A stretch of 64,000 nt of DNA from positions 80,595-144,594 of the forward strand of contig CANMIP010000016.1 of the NCBI GenBank assembly GCA_947497945.1, given 5' to 3'. Under the pieces are notes generated by a model, which saw only the letters and a program-made list of their open reading frames with translations, made no database searches and had not been told where the DNA came from. The translations under genes were made by a program, and so were the position numbers. The DNA comes from an uncultured Tropicimonas sp. Lineage in GTDB: Bacteria > Pseudomonadota > Alphaproteobacteria > Rhodobacterales > Rhodobacteraceae. Shown here piece by piece: positions 17,474-25,110 of the stretch (positions within the stretch are counted from its first letter, which is position 1; the number at the start of each line of letters is the position of its first letter).

Positions 17474-18274
17474 TCACATCCCGTCGCGCATCCGTTCCAG
17501 CTCGAAACTGGTCAGGCGCGGAATCGGCATCGGGCCGAAGCCGTCCGGCGAATCGACATGCGGGAAGAGGTCCAGGAACTGCGCCAGTGTCTCGGGTTCC
17601 AGCATGGAATCAAGCCGCAGGCCGGGATGGAAGCTCTCGGCTTCGATGCCGTTGGCGAGGATGGTCTGCTGCCCGTCGAAGGCCAGTTGATAGAGGGTCA
17701 CGTGCGAAATGGGCCTCAGCTCGATCACGCTGACCCCGTCGATGAAGCCGTTTGCCGGTGCAAAGGCCTCGGCGGCGCCTAGCATTTGGCGACAGCGCGG
17801 AGAGCGGATGAGAATTCGCGCACGCGGGCCAAGGAGCAGGTCGGGCATTGGCCTGCCGAGACCGAAGGAATCCGCGGCGAGCCGCGTAAGCCTCGGCTGT
17901 TCCGTCGCGAAGGATGCCTCGGGCCGGGCAAGCTCCATATTGCCAAGCCAGAGCAGCTTGCGCGGCCCGGCAGCGGTTTGCACCATGTCGCCGGGCAGCA
18001 GATCCTCGACTGCGGTCTGTCCGGTGGGGGTCGCGATCAGGGTTCCCCGCGCGAAGGCGGCAAAGGCCTCTTCGAAAAACGCCATGGCCGGCGCTCGGAC
18101 GGTGAAGTCCCGGATTTCCTGAGAGGGGGTCAGAAAGGCAACCTCGTAGTGGCGCGAGAGAGGCGGTGCGCACCGAGGTTGCCTATCCGATCGAGACGTC
18201 CTTTCGGACAGTTTGGCCGTCAGGCCAAAAATTTCTGCCGTAGAAATGCGGGCAGCCGCGTGTGGGATAGGCAT
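17474..18274 (-). CDS. Hint domain (Hedgehog/intein-type) protein lacking the nucleophilic Cys
   Basis: A 266-aa protein with a Hint_2-type domain at about residues 72-215, a family abundant in Rhodobacteraceae. The first Hint strand reads FARGTLIATPTGQTAVEDL with LLPGDMV following. Where self-splicing Hint domains carry a nucleophilic Cys, just before this strand, the residue is Ala (position 73). Later blocks include LLWLGNMEL, LLLGPRARILI and LAFDGQQTILANGIEAESF. There is no signal peptide. The start ATG has GAGAGGA 8 bases upstream. Self-cleavage is unlikely with this residue; the function is unknown. Confidence 0.8.
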   Translation of the reverse strand: MPIPHAAARISTAEIFGLTAKLSERTSRSDRQPRCAPPLSRHYEVAFLTPSQEIRDFTVRAPAMAFFEEAFAAFARGTLIATPTGQTAVEDLLPGDMVQTAAGPRKLLWLGNMELARPEASFATEQPRLTRLAADSFGLGRPMPDLLLGPRARILIRSPRCRQMLGAAEAFAPANGFIDGVSVIELRPISHVTLYQLAFDGQQTILANGIEAESFHPGLRLDSMLEPETLAQFLDLFPHVDSPDGFGPMPIPRLTSFELERMRDGM

Positions 18275-18488
18275 GCAATCGATCCTCTCGGATGGTCGCG
18301 TCTGCCGTGGCCCCCACCAGGTCGCGTCAACGACGTGTCTTGTTTCCTAATTGGCGCAAATCCGCCGATTCTGTCAAAATCCTTCATCGATTTGCCGGGA
18401 TTGTGCGTTCAATCCGCCGCTTTGGGTGTGTTTGTTTCGCCAAAACCGTCCGCAATTGCCACATTTCGATTTGCAGCGACGAATCAAG

Positions 18489-18518
18489 ACGCCCGCCGGG
18501 CGAATTGCTGGCGGGCGT
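18489..18518 (-). terminator. GC-rich hairpin after the 48-aa ORF
   Basis: ACGCCCGCC (18489-18497) pairs perfectly with GGCGGGCGT (18510-18518) around a 12-base loop. On the minus strand it is followed by CTTGATTC, a poor T-run. It lies 52 bases past the stop of the small minus-strand gene. The remaining bases 18275-18488 show no gene and may carry the Hint promoter. Confidence 0.5.
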
Positions 18519-18570
18519 GCAGGAATGGCCGCATTTGGCAAAGAGACCGGCATGCCCGGGAATTGCGAAA

Positions 18571-18717
18571 TCAAGCGCTCAGGGCCTCGGGGACTTCCTG
18601 CCGCTCCCGGCGCAGAATCATTTCTTCCCGCCGTGCGCCGCGTTCCCAGGGCATCTGGAATTCGCATTTCTCCGCCGCGACCAGTACGGATTTCAACCAA
18701 CGCTTCTCCGTTTGCAT
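18571..18717 (-). CDS. Small basic protein, 48 aa, Rhodobacterales-type
   Basis: A short gene too small for a 60-aa cut-off. The ATG at 18717 has AAGGAG 7 bases upstream, a strong ribosome site. The product begins MQTEKRWLKSVLVAAEKC, then has FQMPWERGARREEMILRRER and ends EALSA. The pattern KRWLKSV...MPW.RG.RR is one I recognise from small conserved hypothetical proteins of Rhodobacterales, but I know of no function. The many Arg/Lys and Trp residues suggest RNA, DNA or membrane contact. It is followed by a hairpin and then the Hint gene. Confidence 0.75.
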   Translation of the reverse strand: MQTEKRWLKSVLVAAEKCEFQMPWERGARREEMILRRERQEVPEALSA

Positions 18718-18827
18718 CTCTGTGCTCCTTCTCCACTGTCCGGCGCGTGCCGCTGTTTCTCTCTTGAGGACAATCTGCGGGCACTTTGCGGCGGATTAAG
18801 GGCAAAACGTGGACAATCTCGAAACGG

Positions 18828-19583
18828 CTAGAGGCGGATTGCGGCGATCAGTCGACCGTAGTCCGCCTCCTTGCGATGCGTGGTGCGCCGGAAGGAGAAG
18901 AAGCGTTCCGGGTCCGAATAGGTGCAGTGGCGGGTCCAGATCGCCTGGCCGATTCCGGCGCGTCGCATCCGGTGCAGGCCGAAGGCCGGCAGGTCGAACT
19001 GCAGCTTCTCGCCGCCTTCGCCTGAAAAGAATCTCTTGTTCTCAGGTTCCTCGGAGATGAAGGCGTCGTAGAACTCCCAACCGACCTCATAGGCGCGCTG
19101 GCTGATGCAGGGGCCGATCACGGCCACTGTTCTCACCCGATCCGCGCCCAGTTTCTCCATGCTCTGCAGCGTTTGCTCCAGAACACCGGACAATGCGCCA
19201 CGCCATCCGGCATGGGCTGCGCCGATCACGCCGGCCTCATGGTCCGCGAAAAGCACGGGTTGGCAATCGGCGGTAAGCACCGACAGGGCGAGACCAGGCC
19301 GATCGGTAACGAGCGCATCGGCTTTCGGCGCCTGGCCGGGAGCGGCGTCGATTGTTTCGACTTCGGCCGAATGGACCTGGTTCATCGAGACCAGCTCGGC
19401 AGTTGCTACACCGAGCGAGGTCGCCACGCGATCACGGTTGATTGCCACGATCTCGGATTGATCCGACGAGCCGGGCCCGCAATTGAGCCCTTCGAAAACG
19501 CCCGAAGACGCGCCACCGCGCCGGGTGAAAAAACCGTGGCGCAGGGGCGAGAGGATGTCGGAGGTCAGAATTTCCAGCGTCAT
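18828..19583 (-). CDS. pgeF: Polyphenol oxidase family protein / peptidoglycan editing factor PgeF
   Basis: A 251-aa YfiH/laccase-domain (DUF152) protein. The metal and active-site residues are visible: His in MNQVHSAEV, Cys in LTADCQPVLF and His in AAHAGWRGALSG. Family work in E. coli points to a role in preventing mis-incorporation of Ser into peptidoglycan precursors; purine-nucleoside phosphorylase activity has been reported for human FAMIN-type relatives. The ATG overlaps the midA stop by 4 bases (ATGA), making it the third gene of the lgt-midA-pgeF operon. Confidence 0.92.
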   Translation of the reverse strand: MTLEILTSDILSPLRHGFFTRRGGASSGVFEGLNCGPGSSDQSEIVAINRDRVATSLGVATAELVSMNQVHSAEVETIDAAPGQAPKADALVTDRPGLALSVLTADCQPVLFADHEAGVIGAAHAGWRGALSGVLEQTLQSMEKLGADRVRTVAVIGPCISQRAYEVGWEFYDAFISEEPENKRFFSGEGGEKLQFDLPAFGLHRMRRAGIGQAIWTRHCTYSDPERFFSFRRTTHRKEADYGRLIAAIRL

Positions 19584-20653
19584 GTCTCAAATCCGGGTGG
19601 CGGCGGGGAGCCGTCGGGGTGAATGGCGATTGCCTTGAAGAGCGAACCCATTTCCTGCGGGTGGGTCAAGCGTCGATGCGCAGCAATGTGGTTTTCCAGT
19701 GCCGCGGAATCGGGCATGGCACGGGCAAGCGACTGGGCGCGTTGGGTTATTCCCAAACGTTCGAGAAGAACGCCTTGTGGAACCATGTTGCTGGCGATAG
19801 CGCCGGCGTCGCGTGCGGCGCGGTCTATCGCCTCGAAATCGACATGGGCGGTCAGATCGGCCTTGCCGGGGCCGTCGAACGGGTCGACAGGTTTGTGGTC
19901 CCGCAGCGCCTGCAGCGTATCGCCACGCGACTGCCAATCGCCGTAGTCGATGAAGATCGCCATGCCACCCTGTGTGACGATACGGTCGCCCAGCTCTGCC
20001 ACGATCGCGGGCAAGGCGGGGCAAAGCTCGACGATGTCTCCGGGGAGGGTATCGGCAAGCCTGTGCGCCAGTTCGGGGACCGGGAGCGGCGCCGCAAATC
20101 TCGATTGAAACGCGTCTCCCTCGGAGCAGACGACATGCTCGCACCAGCCATCTGCGGCCCGTTGGAATTGCCGGATCGGCAACGCGTCGAGGAACTCGTT
20201 TGCGATGAAGAAGAGGGGGGCCTGCGGCAGGTCGCCGATTCGATCCAGCCATTGCACGGGATGGGGGGCCAGCGCCTCGCGTTGCAGATCCCGCAAGCGG
20301 GGGCTCGCTTCGACAAGGCGGATGTCGAAGGCGTCCGGAAGGCCGGGGATCGGGCGCATGGCCCGCAGCATGTCGGCCATGAGCGTGCCGCACCCGGGCC
20401 CGGCCTCGGCCAGCACCGCGTCGCGCGGCGCGCCCTGATCCAGCCAGCCCTGCGCCAGCGCCAGGCCGAGCAACTCACCGAACATCTGGCTGATCTCCGG
20501 CGCGGTGATGAAATCGCCGGCTGCGCCGAAGACGGGCGCGGTCGTGTAGTAGCCGTGATCCGGGTGCAGCAGGCATTCGGCCATGTAATCGGCCAGGGTG
20601 AGCGGGCCGGTCAGGGCGATCCGCTTGTGCAGGATCTCAGCCAGCGGGGTCAT
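19580..20653 (-). CDS. SAM-dependent methyltransferase, MidA/NDUFAF7 family
   Basis: A 357-aa class I methyltransferase of the DUF185 family. In mitochondria the homologue NDUFAF7 dimethylates an arginine of a complex I subunit; the bacterial substrate is inferred to be similar. Visible blocks are YMAECLLHPDHGYY near the N-terminus, ITAPEISQMFGELLG, the SAM-binding LAEAGPGCGTLMADML, and FIANEFLDALPIRQF. It overlaps lgt by 4 bases upstream and pgeF by 4 bases downstream, so the three are translationally coupled. Confidence 0.92.
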   Translation of the reverse strand: MTPLAEILHKRIALTGPLTLADYMAECLLHPDHGYYTTAPVFGAAGDFITAPEISQMFGELLGLALAQGWLDQGAPRDAVLAEAGPGCGTLMADMLRAMRPIPGLPDAFDIRLVEASPRLRDLQREALAPHPVQWLDRIGDLPQAPLFFIANEFLDALPIRQFQRAADGWCEHVVCSEGDAFQSRFAAPLPVPELAHRLADTLPGDIVELCPALPAIVAELGDRIVTQGGMAIFIDYGDWQSRGDTLQALRDHKPVDPFDGPGKADLTAHVDFEAIDRAARDAGAIASNMVPQGVLLERLGITQRAQSLARAMPDSAALENHIAAHRRLTHPQEMGSLFKAIAIHPDGSPPPPGFET

Positions 20654-21576
20654 CTTGGCTCAGGCCTGCTGCGCAGCGCATAGGCGATGAGTGCAAGGCC
20701 AAGCGCTACCAAGGGCAGGGAGAGCAGTTGCCCCATTGTGACGCCGATGGCGCCGCTGCCGATGACGAAGCCGATCGGGTTGTCGGGCGTGATGAATTGC
20801 GCGTCGGCCTGGCGGAAAAACTCGACAATGAAGCGGGCGATGCCGTAGCCGGCGAAGAAGGCGCCGGCGACAAGACCGGGCCGCTTGAGCGCCCCGCGGC
20901 GCAGGGCCAGCCAGAGCAGGATCAGCCCGAGCACGAGCCCTTCGAGCGCGGCTTCGTAAAGCTGGCTCGGGTGGCGGGCGATTTCATTGCCGTAGTAGAA
21001 CCATTCGCCCGGCACGGAGCAGCCTTGCCAGCCGGGATCGACGCAACGGGTCGGGAATTTCATCGCCCAGGCCACGTCGGACGGCCTTCCCCAAAGCTCG
21101 CTGTTGATGAAATTGGCAAGGCGGCCGAAGAAGAGCCCGGCCGGCGTGGCGATGGCAAGTGCGTCAGCCGCGCTCAGGCGTGGGATCGCGTGGCGCAGGG
21201 TGAAAAGCCACGCGGCGACGACAACGCCGATCAGCCCGCCGTGAAAGGCCATGCCACCTTCCCAGACCACGAGGATCTGGGCCGGGTTGGCGAGGTAGAA
21301 TTCTGGTTTGTAGAAGAGCACGAAGCCGAGCCGGCCGCCGATCACCACCGCCAGAATGACCCAGGTCGTCAGGTCCTCGACCTGTCGTGGTTCCATCGGC
21401 GGCGTGTCATCCGGCCAGAGTGTCGGGCGTTTGAGCAGGGCCAAGATGAGACGCCAGCCGAGGAGAAGCCCGACGATATAGGCCAGCGCATACCAGCGCA
21501 ACGCGAAGTCCATGCCGAACAGCGAGATGGAAAAAAGCTCGGGGCTGAGCTCGGGGAATGGGATTGTTGCCTGCAT
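20650..21576 (-). CDS. lgt: Prolipoprotein diacylglyceryl transferase
   Basis: Inner-membrane enzyme that transfers diacylglycerol from phosphatidylglycerol to the lipobox cysteine. The 308-aa product has about seven hydrophobic segments, the GGRLGFVLFYKPEFYLANP region, WEGGMAFHGGLIGV (the H-G-G-L-x-G signature), and GRLANFINSELWGRPSDVAWAM with the essential Arg/Asn. It heads the lgt-midA-pgeF operon. It serves, among others, the several lipoproteins in this window (lppC, two TadD-like, and the one before tuf). Confidence 0.96.
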   Translation of the reverse strand: MQATIPFPELSPELFSISLFGMDFALRWYALAYIVGLLLGWRLILALLKRPTLWPDDTPPMEPRQVEDLTTWVILAVVIGGRLGFVLFYKPEFYLANPAQILVVWEGGMAFHGGLIGVVVAAWLFTLRHAIPRLSAADALAIATPAGLFFGRLANFINSELWGRPSDVAWAMKFPTRCVDPGWQGCSVPGEWFYYGNEIARHPSQLYEAALEGLVLGLILLWLALRRGALKRPGLVAGAFFAGYGIARFIVEFFRQADAQFITPDNPIGFVIGSGAIGVTMGQLLSLPLVALGLALIAYALRSRPEPR

Positions 21577-21672
21577 GGTTCCGCTCTTGATCGCCTCGAT
21601 GTGGCAAAGTCAACCTTGAGGCTGCCCGTCCGGGGGGCCATATAGAGATCGGATGTAACGAACGGGTGCCCC

Positions 21673-21924
21673 ATGCAGAGCCGAAACAGGTTATTCGACG
21701 ACATGTCCCAGCTGATGACCAACGCGATGGGTGTGGCCCAGGGCGCGAAGGACGAGGCCGAGACTGCTTTCAAATCCATGATCGACCGCTGGATGGCGGA
21801 TCGGGACTTCGTCACGCGCGAAGAATTCGACGCGGCCCGCGCCATGGCACAGAAAGCACGCGAGGAAAACGAGGCCCTCAAGGCGCGGATCGAAGCGCTC
21901 GAAGCGGCTATTAACAAGGATTAA
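21673..21924 (+). CDS. ubiK: Ubiquinone biosynthesis accessory factor UbiK (BMFP family)
   Basis: An 83-aa, highly helical protein. The N-terminal amphipathic part (NRLFDDMSQLMTNAMGVAQG) is followed by VTREEFDAARAMAQKA and a C-terminal coiled coil ending in LKARIEALEAA, the YqiC/BMFP pattern. Family members support aerobic ubiquinone synthesis by binding UbiJ and lipids. It is divergent from lgt. Its stop codon lies within an array of TTAAC repeats. Confidence 0.9.
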   Translation: MQSRNRLFDDMSQLMTNAMGVAQGAKDEAETAFKSMIDRWMADRDFVTREEFDAARAMAQKAREENEALKARIEALEAAINKD

Positions 21925-21936
21925 CAGAGGGTTAAC
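21911..21936 (+). promoter_or_regulatory. CtrA-type TTAAC array
   Basis: TTAAC occurs at 21911, 21921 and 21932. The last two give TTAA-N7-TTAAC, the consensus full CtrA box; the first two have a 6-base spacer. The array overlaps the last codons and stop of ubiK and lies about 330 bases before the YbjN-like gene, which could have a long leader. CtrA is the conserved alphaproteobacterial response regulator for cell cycle, motility and gene transfer agents. Confidence 0.45.
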
Positions 21937-22267
21937 GGGGCGCTCGCAGCTCTGTTTCACCCTGAGTCATAATGGCGCGGCCCGACTCGGGACCCTCTCG
22001 AACGCGCGTCGGAAACGGCGCGCGTTTTGCGTTGAAAAGAGTCGATTTTCTTGGTCGTCCAAAATCGTTAACGAGCCACTAGACCTGTGTGGATACGCTA
22101 TATCTTGGGACTCTTCGAACTCTTGTCACAAAGTTTCTGCTTTACAGCCATTGGCTTTGCCCGCACGATGAAATCCAAGGACGGCGGCAGCATCGACCGT
22201 CCCAGAGCAGGCACCAAGCCCCGGTAAGGCAAGAAGAATCGGGGCGAGCAAACAGCGAGGCCCGGGC
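21937..22267. other. Intergenic region between ubiK and the ybjN-like gene
   Basis: About 330 bases, AT-richer than its surroundings around 22030-22180. It holds a hairpin at 22001-22026 (listed separately) and one more GTTAAC near 22068. I see no protein of recognisable family and no RNA I can name; the length would allow a small RNA or a long leader. Confidence 0.4.
22001..22028 (+). terminator. Probable terminator of ubiK
   Basis: A 10-bp stem (22001-22010 with 22017-22026, one G-T pair) closes loop GGAAAC, followed by TT and then GC; counting the stem end there are four T in a row. It lies 77 bases past the ubiK stop. Confidence 0.5.
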
Positions 22268-22768
22268 ATGTCACTCTCCGAAGAGTTCCTGACGGAAGAC
22301 CTACATCCGATCGACATCGTCGAGACCCTTGCCGAAAACAACGCCTGGGATTTCGACCGGATCGCCGAAGACCAGATTGCGATGGCGGTCGAGGGGCAGT
22401 GGCGAACTTACTCGGTTACGCTGGCCTGGTCGGCCTATGACGAGACGCTGCGGCTTATCTGCACCTTCGAGATGGAACCGCCGGAAGATCGCCTCGGGCG
22501 GCTCTATGAAGCGCTGAACCGGGTCAATGATTCCTGCTGGGCTGGCGCCTTCACCTATTGGCGCGAGCAGCAGCTCATGACCTATCGCTACGGGCTGGTG
22601 CTCGGCGGCGGGCAGACACCGCATCCCGAGCAGATCGATCGGTTGATCGGCTCGGCGGTCATGGCGTCGGAACGCTATTATCCGGCCTTCCAGCTTGTCG
22701 TCTGGGGAGATCAGGATCCCGAGGATGCGCTTCAGGTTGCGATTGCGGAGGCCTTCGGGCGCGCCTGA
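22268..22768 (+). CDS. YbjN domain-containing protein
   Basis: A 166-aa cytoplasmic protein of the YbjN family (type III secretion chaperone-like fold). Blocks include DLHPIDIVETLAENNAWDFDR, an aromatic-rich centre (GQWRTYSVTLAWSAYDETLRL), FEMEPPEDRLGRLYEALNRVN, and the C-terminal AFQLVVWGDQDPEDALQVA. E. coli YbjN affects motility and stress tolerance; the biochemical role is not known. It precedes proC, separated by a double-hairpin repeat. The ATG has GAGGCCCGGGC just upstream, a weak site. Confidence 0.85.
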   Translation: MSLSEEFLTEDLHPIDIVETLAENNAWDFDRIAEDQIAMAVEGQWRTYSVTLAWSAYDETLRLICTFEMEPPEDRLGRLYEALNRVNDSCWAGAFTYWREQQLMTYRYGLVLGGGQTPHPEQIDRLIGSAVMASERYYPAFQLVVWGDQDPEDALQVAIAEAFGRA

Positions 22769-22774
22769 GGCGTT

Positions 22775-22830
22775 GGAGGGGGCGCTGCCCCCGGCGCGCC
22801 TTGCGCGCCCCCCCCCTGGGATATTTCCGG
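22775..22830 (+). repeat. Rhodobacterales-type intergenic double-hairpin repeat
   Basis: Two adjacent hairpins: GGGGGC-GCT-GCCCCC (22778-22792) and GGCGCGC-CTT-GCGCGCC (22793-22809). A C-run and a CTGGGATATTTC tail follow, to about 22827. This arrangement of paired GC hairpins followed by GGGATATTT is one I recall as a widespread intergenic element in Rhodobacteraceae genomes. It lies 10-60 bases past the ybjN-like stop and may also end its transcript. A partial tail copy (CTGGGAGATATTTC) occurs near 25016-25029. Confidence 0.65.
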
Positions 22831-22897
22831 AAAGCGGAAGTTGCAGCCATGCGCCCGGACGCATAGCGTGCCCTCGGAACGGAACCGGAGGCTTTTC

Positions 22898-23710
22898 ATG
22901 GAGACGGCGGATGTGAAGGCACGGGGGCTTGTGCTCCTGGGCTGTGGCAAGATGGGCTCGGCGATGCTGCAGGGCTGGTTGGCGAACGGGTTCCCGGCAG
23001 AATCGGTGACGGTGATTGATCCGCACCCGTCGGACTGGGTCGTTGCGCAGGGCGTACGGCTGAACGCGGAGTTGCCGGTGCGACCGGCCATTGTGCTCGT
23101 TGCGGTCAAGCCGCAGATGATGGCGGAAGCGCTGCCCTCGCTGGCCGAACTGGGGAGCGGCGAGACGCTGTTCCTGAGCGTTGCGGCCGGGACGCCGATT
23201 TCCTTTTATGAATCCGTGCTCGGGGCGGCGACACCAGTGATCCGGGCGATGCCGAACACACCGGCAGCGGTTGGCCGCGGCATCACCGCGATCGTTGGTA
23301 ATGCGCGGGCGAGTGCCGCACAAATGGATCTTGCGGAGCATTTCCTGTCGGCCATCGGGCAGGTGGTCCGGCTTGAGGCCGAGGCGCAGATGGATGCGGT
23401 GACCGGGCTTTCCGGGTCCGGGCCGGCCTATCTGTTCCACATGGTCGAGGCCATGGCGCGGGCGGGTGTGGCACAAGGCTTGCCGGAGGATCTGGCGATG
23501 CAATTGGCGCGGGCGACCGTCGCCGGGGCCGGGGAGTTGCTGCACTGTTCTGAAGAGAGCGCGGCGCAACTCCGGGCCAACGTGACCTCTCCAAACGGGA
23601 CGACCGCTGCGGGGCTGGAGGTGCTGATGGACGAGCGCGCGGGCCTGCCCGGACTCATGGAAAAGGTGGTCTCGGCGGCGGCGGATCGGAGCCGGGAGCT
23701 GGCCAAATGA
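22898..23710 (+). CDS. proC: Pyrroline-5-carboxylate reductase
   Basis: Last step of proline synthesis: NADPH reduction of pyrroline-5-carboxylate. The 270-aa product has the Rossmann motif LLGCGKMGSAMLQGW near the N-terminus, VAVKPQMM, IRAMPNTPAAVGRGI, and the C-terminal ALTG-like VTGLSGSGPAYLFHMVEA and NVTSPNGTTAAGLEVL blocks. GGAGG lies 7 bases before the ATG at 22898, which excludes the longer open frame. The stop overlaps the next start (ATGA). Confidence 0.95.
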   Translation: METADVKARGLVLLGCGKMGSAMLQGWLANGFPAESVTVIDPHPSDWVVAQGVRLNAELPVRPAIVLVAVKPQMMAEALPSLAELGSGETLFLSVAAGTPISFYESVLGAATPVIRAMPNTPAAVGRGITAIVGNARASAAQMDLAEHFLSAIGQVVRLEAEAQMDAVTGLSGSGPAYLFHMVEAMARAGVAQGLPEDLAMQLARATVAGAGELLHCSEESAAQLRANVTSPNGTTAAGLEVLMDERAGLPGLMEKVVSAAADRSRELAK

Positions 23711-24045
23711 GCGAGATCGGGTTCGACGAATTCCTGAAGGTGGATATCCGGGTCGGGCGGGTGGTGCGCGCCGAACCGTATCCCGAGGCGCGCAAGCCGG
23801 CGATCAAGCTCTGGATCGATTTCGGGTCGGAGATTGGCGAAAAGAAAAGCTCGGCCCAGATCACGCGCCATTATGACGTGGAGACGTTGCCGGGGAAGCT
23901 GGTCATGGCGGTAGTCAATTTTCCGCCGCGTCAGATCGGGCGGTTCATGTCCGAGGTGTTGGTTCTGGGCGTTCCCGACGAGGAGGGCGAGGTCGTCCTG
24001 CTTGCGCCGAGTCAGGATGTTCCGATCGGCGGTCGGGTGCATTGA
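23707..24045 (+). CDS. tRNA-binding domain protein (CsaA-like)
   Basis: A 112-aa stand-alone OB-fold tRNA-binding domain, the CsaA/EMAP-II type also found at the ends of MetRS and PheRS. Family blocks are FLKVDIRVGRVVRAEPYPEARKP, LWIDFGSEIGEKKSSAQIT and VVNFPPRQIGRFMSEVLVLG. B. subtilis CsaA has chaperone-like activity toward exported proteins; the role here is open. Its ATG overlaps the proC stop by 4 bases, so the two are coupled. It is convergent with the DUF1989 gene. Confidence 0.9.
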   Translation: MSEIGFDEFLKVDIRVGRVVRAEPYPEARKPAIKLWIDFGSEIGEKKSSAQITRHYDVETLPGKLVMAVVNFPPRQIGRFMSEVLVLGVPDEEGEVVLLAPSQDVPIGGRVH

Positions 24046-24051
24046 GACTAG

Positions 24052-24897
24052 TCAGCCTGGAACGCCGTGGCTTCTGTCGTAGCCATTGATCGACGGGCTA
24101 GGCCACTGCGCGGCGCCCGCTTGCGGTGAGAATATCTCGACGAGAAGCGGGTAGCAGGCGGCGGCGTCGGAGGAGTGCTCCGCCGAACAGTCGCCGCCCG
24201 GACAGGCAGAAAGCGCTCCGAGCAGGTCGATCTCGGCCAGAATGTCGAGATAGTCGCCCGGCCGGACCGGGCTGGCCTTCATGAAGTACTGGCCAGTGTC
24301 GCGGGTGAAACCGGTGCACATGAAGACGTTGAGCACGTCATGGACATGGCTTTCAGCCTCCTCAAGCGTGAGCCCGGTCTCGGCGGCGAGCGCGCGGGTC
24401 AGGTTCGAGTGACAGCAATGGTGGTACTGGCCGTCGGAGAGCAGGATGTTGGTGTAGGGGTCGCAGCGGGTGCCGATCACGTCATGCACCGAGCCGCCAT
24501 GTGGGTCGATTCCGTACCAGTCCAGCGTGTCCTCCAGGATCGTCGCCATAGGACGCAGATAGGGGAAGCTGGTCCAGAGCCGCTCGCCGGTTGTCACGTG
24601 CGTGCCATGCAGCGCGCGGGTCTTGCCGGAATAGAAGCGCTCGGAAAGGTTGCCCGCGTTCCACAGGTTGAGATCGCCCACCTGCGGGCCTTCGATGGAG
24701 CTGATGCGGAAGGCGCCCCCGGCGGGGACGCGGAAACAGGCGGCATCGCGGGGCGGGACGCGGACCTCATCCGTCTTCTCGAGCGCCGCGCGGTGCCGTG
24801 CGAGAGCGGTCATGTCCGGCTGCGGCAGGGTTTCGACCGGATAGCAGATGACCGGTGGTACGGCGCGCCGGCTATCGGCGTCATCGGGGCGGGACAT
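24052..24897 (-). CDS. DUF1989 / urea carboxylase-associated family protein
   Basis: A 281-aa protein of the DUF1989 family (urea amidolyase-associated proteins), some of whose members are linked to urea, guanidine or formamide-type nitrogen metabolism. Characteristic stretches are VPAGGAFRISSIEGPQVGDL, SDGQYHHCCHSNL (possible metal-binding Cys/His) and VHDVLNVFMCTGFTRDTGQYF. The start at 24897 has GGAG 7 bases upstream; a 39-codon upstream extension is rejected. It stands alone here without urea carboxylase, allophanate hydrolase or transporter genes, so its physiological role is unclear. Confidence 0.85.
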   Translation of the reverse strand: MSRPDDADSRRAVPPVICYPVETLPQPDMTALARHRAALEKTDEVRVPPRDAACFRVPAGGAFRISSIEGPQVGDLNLWNAGNLSERFYSGKTRALHGTHVTTGERLWTSFPYLRPMATILEDTLDWYGIDPHGGSVHDVIGTRCDPYTNILLSDGQYHHCCHSNLTRALAAETGLTLEEAESHVHDVLNVFMCTGFTRDTGQYFMKASPVRPGDYLDILAEIDLLGALSACPGGDCSAEHSSDAAACYPLLVEIFSPQAGAAQWPSPSINGYDRSHGVPG

Positions 24898-25110
24898 GGC
24901 AGCTCCTTTTCGCGGCATCTTGCGGGGACTAAGCCGCGTGATGATGGGCTGCGCAAGACCCGGCGGAAAAGGTACCGCGAAATCGTTCCTTTGAGGGGAT
25001 CCCAAATGCAACAAGCTGGGAGATATTTCTCGGAGAGAATGCGCAGAGCGGCGCGCTGTATACGAGATCAGGGATGCAGCATGTTGGTGTGTTGGTGAAC
25101 GCGGTTCGAG

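Noticed and set aside
18374..18805. A 143-codon minus-strand frame in the gap before pgeF
   Set aside because: No family, and it overlaps the 48-aa ORF in another frame; the latter has the ribosome site.
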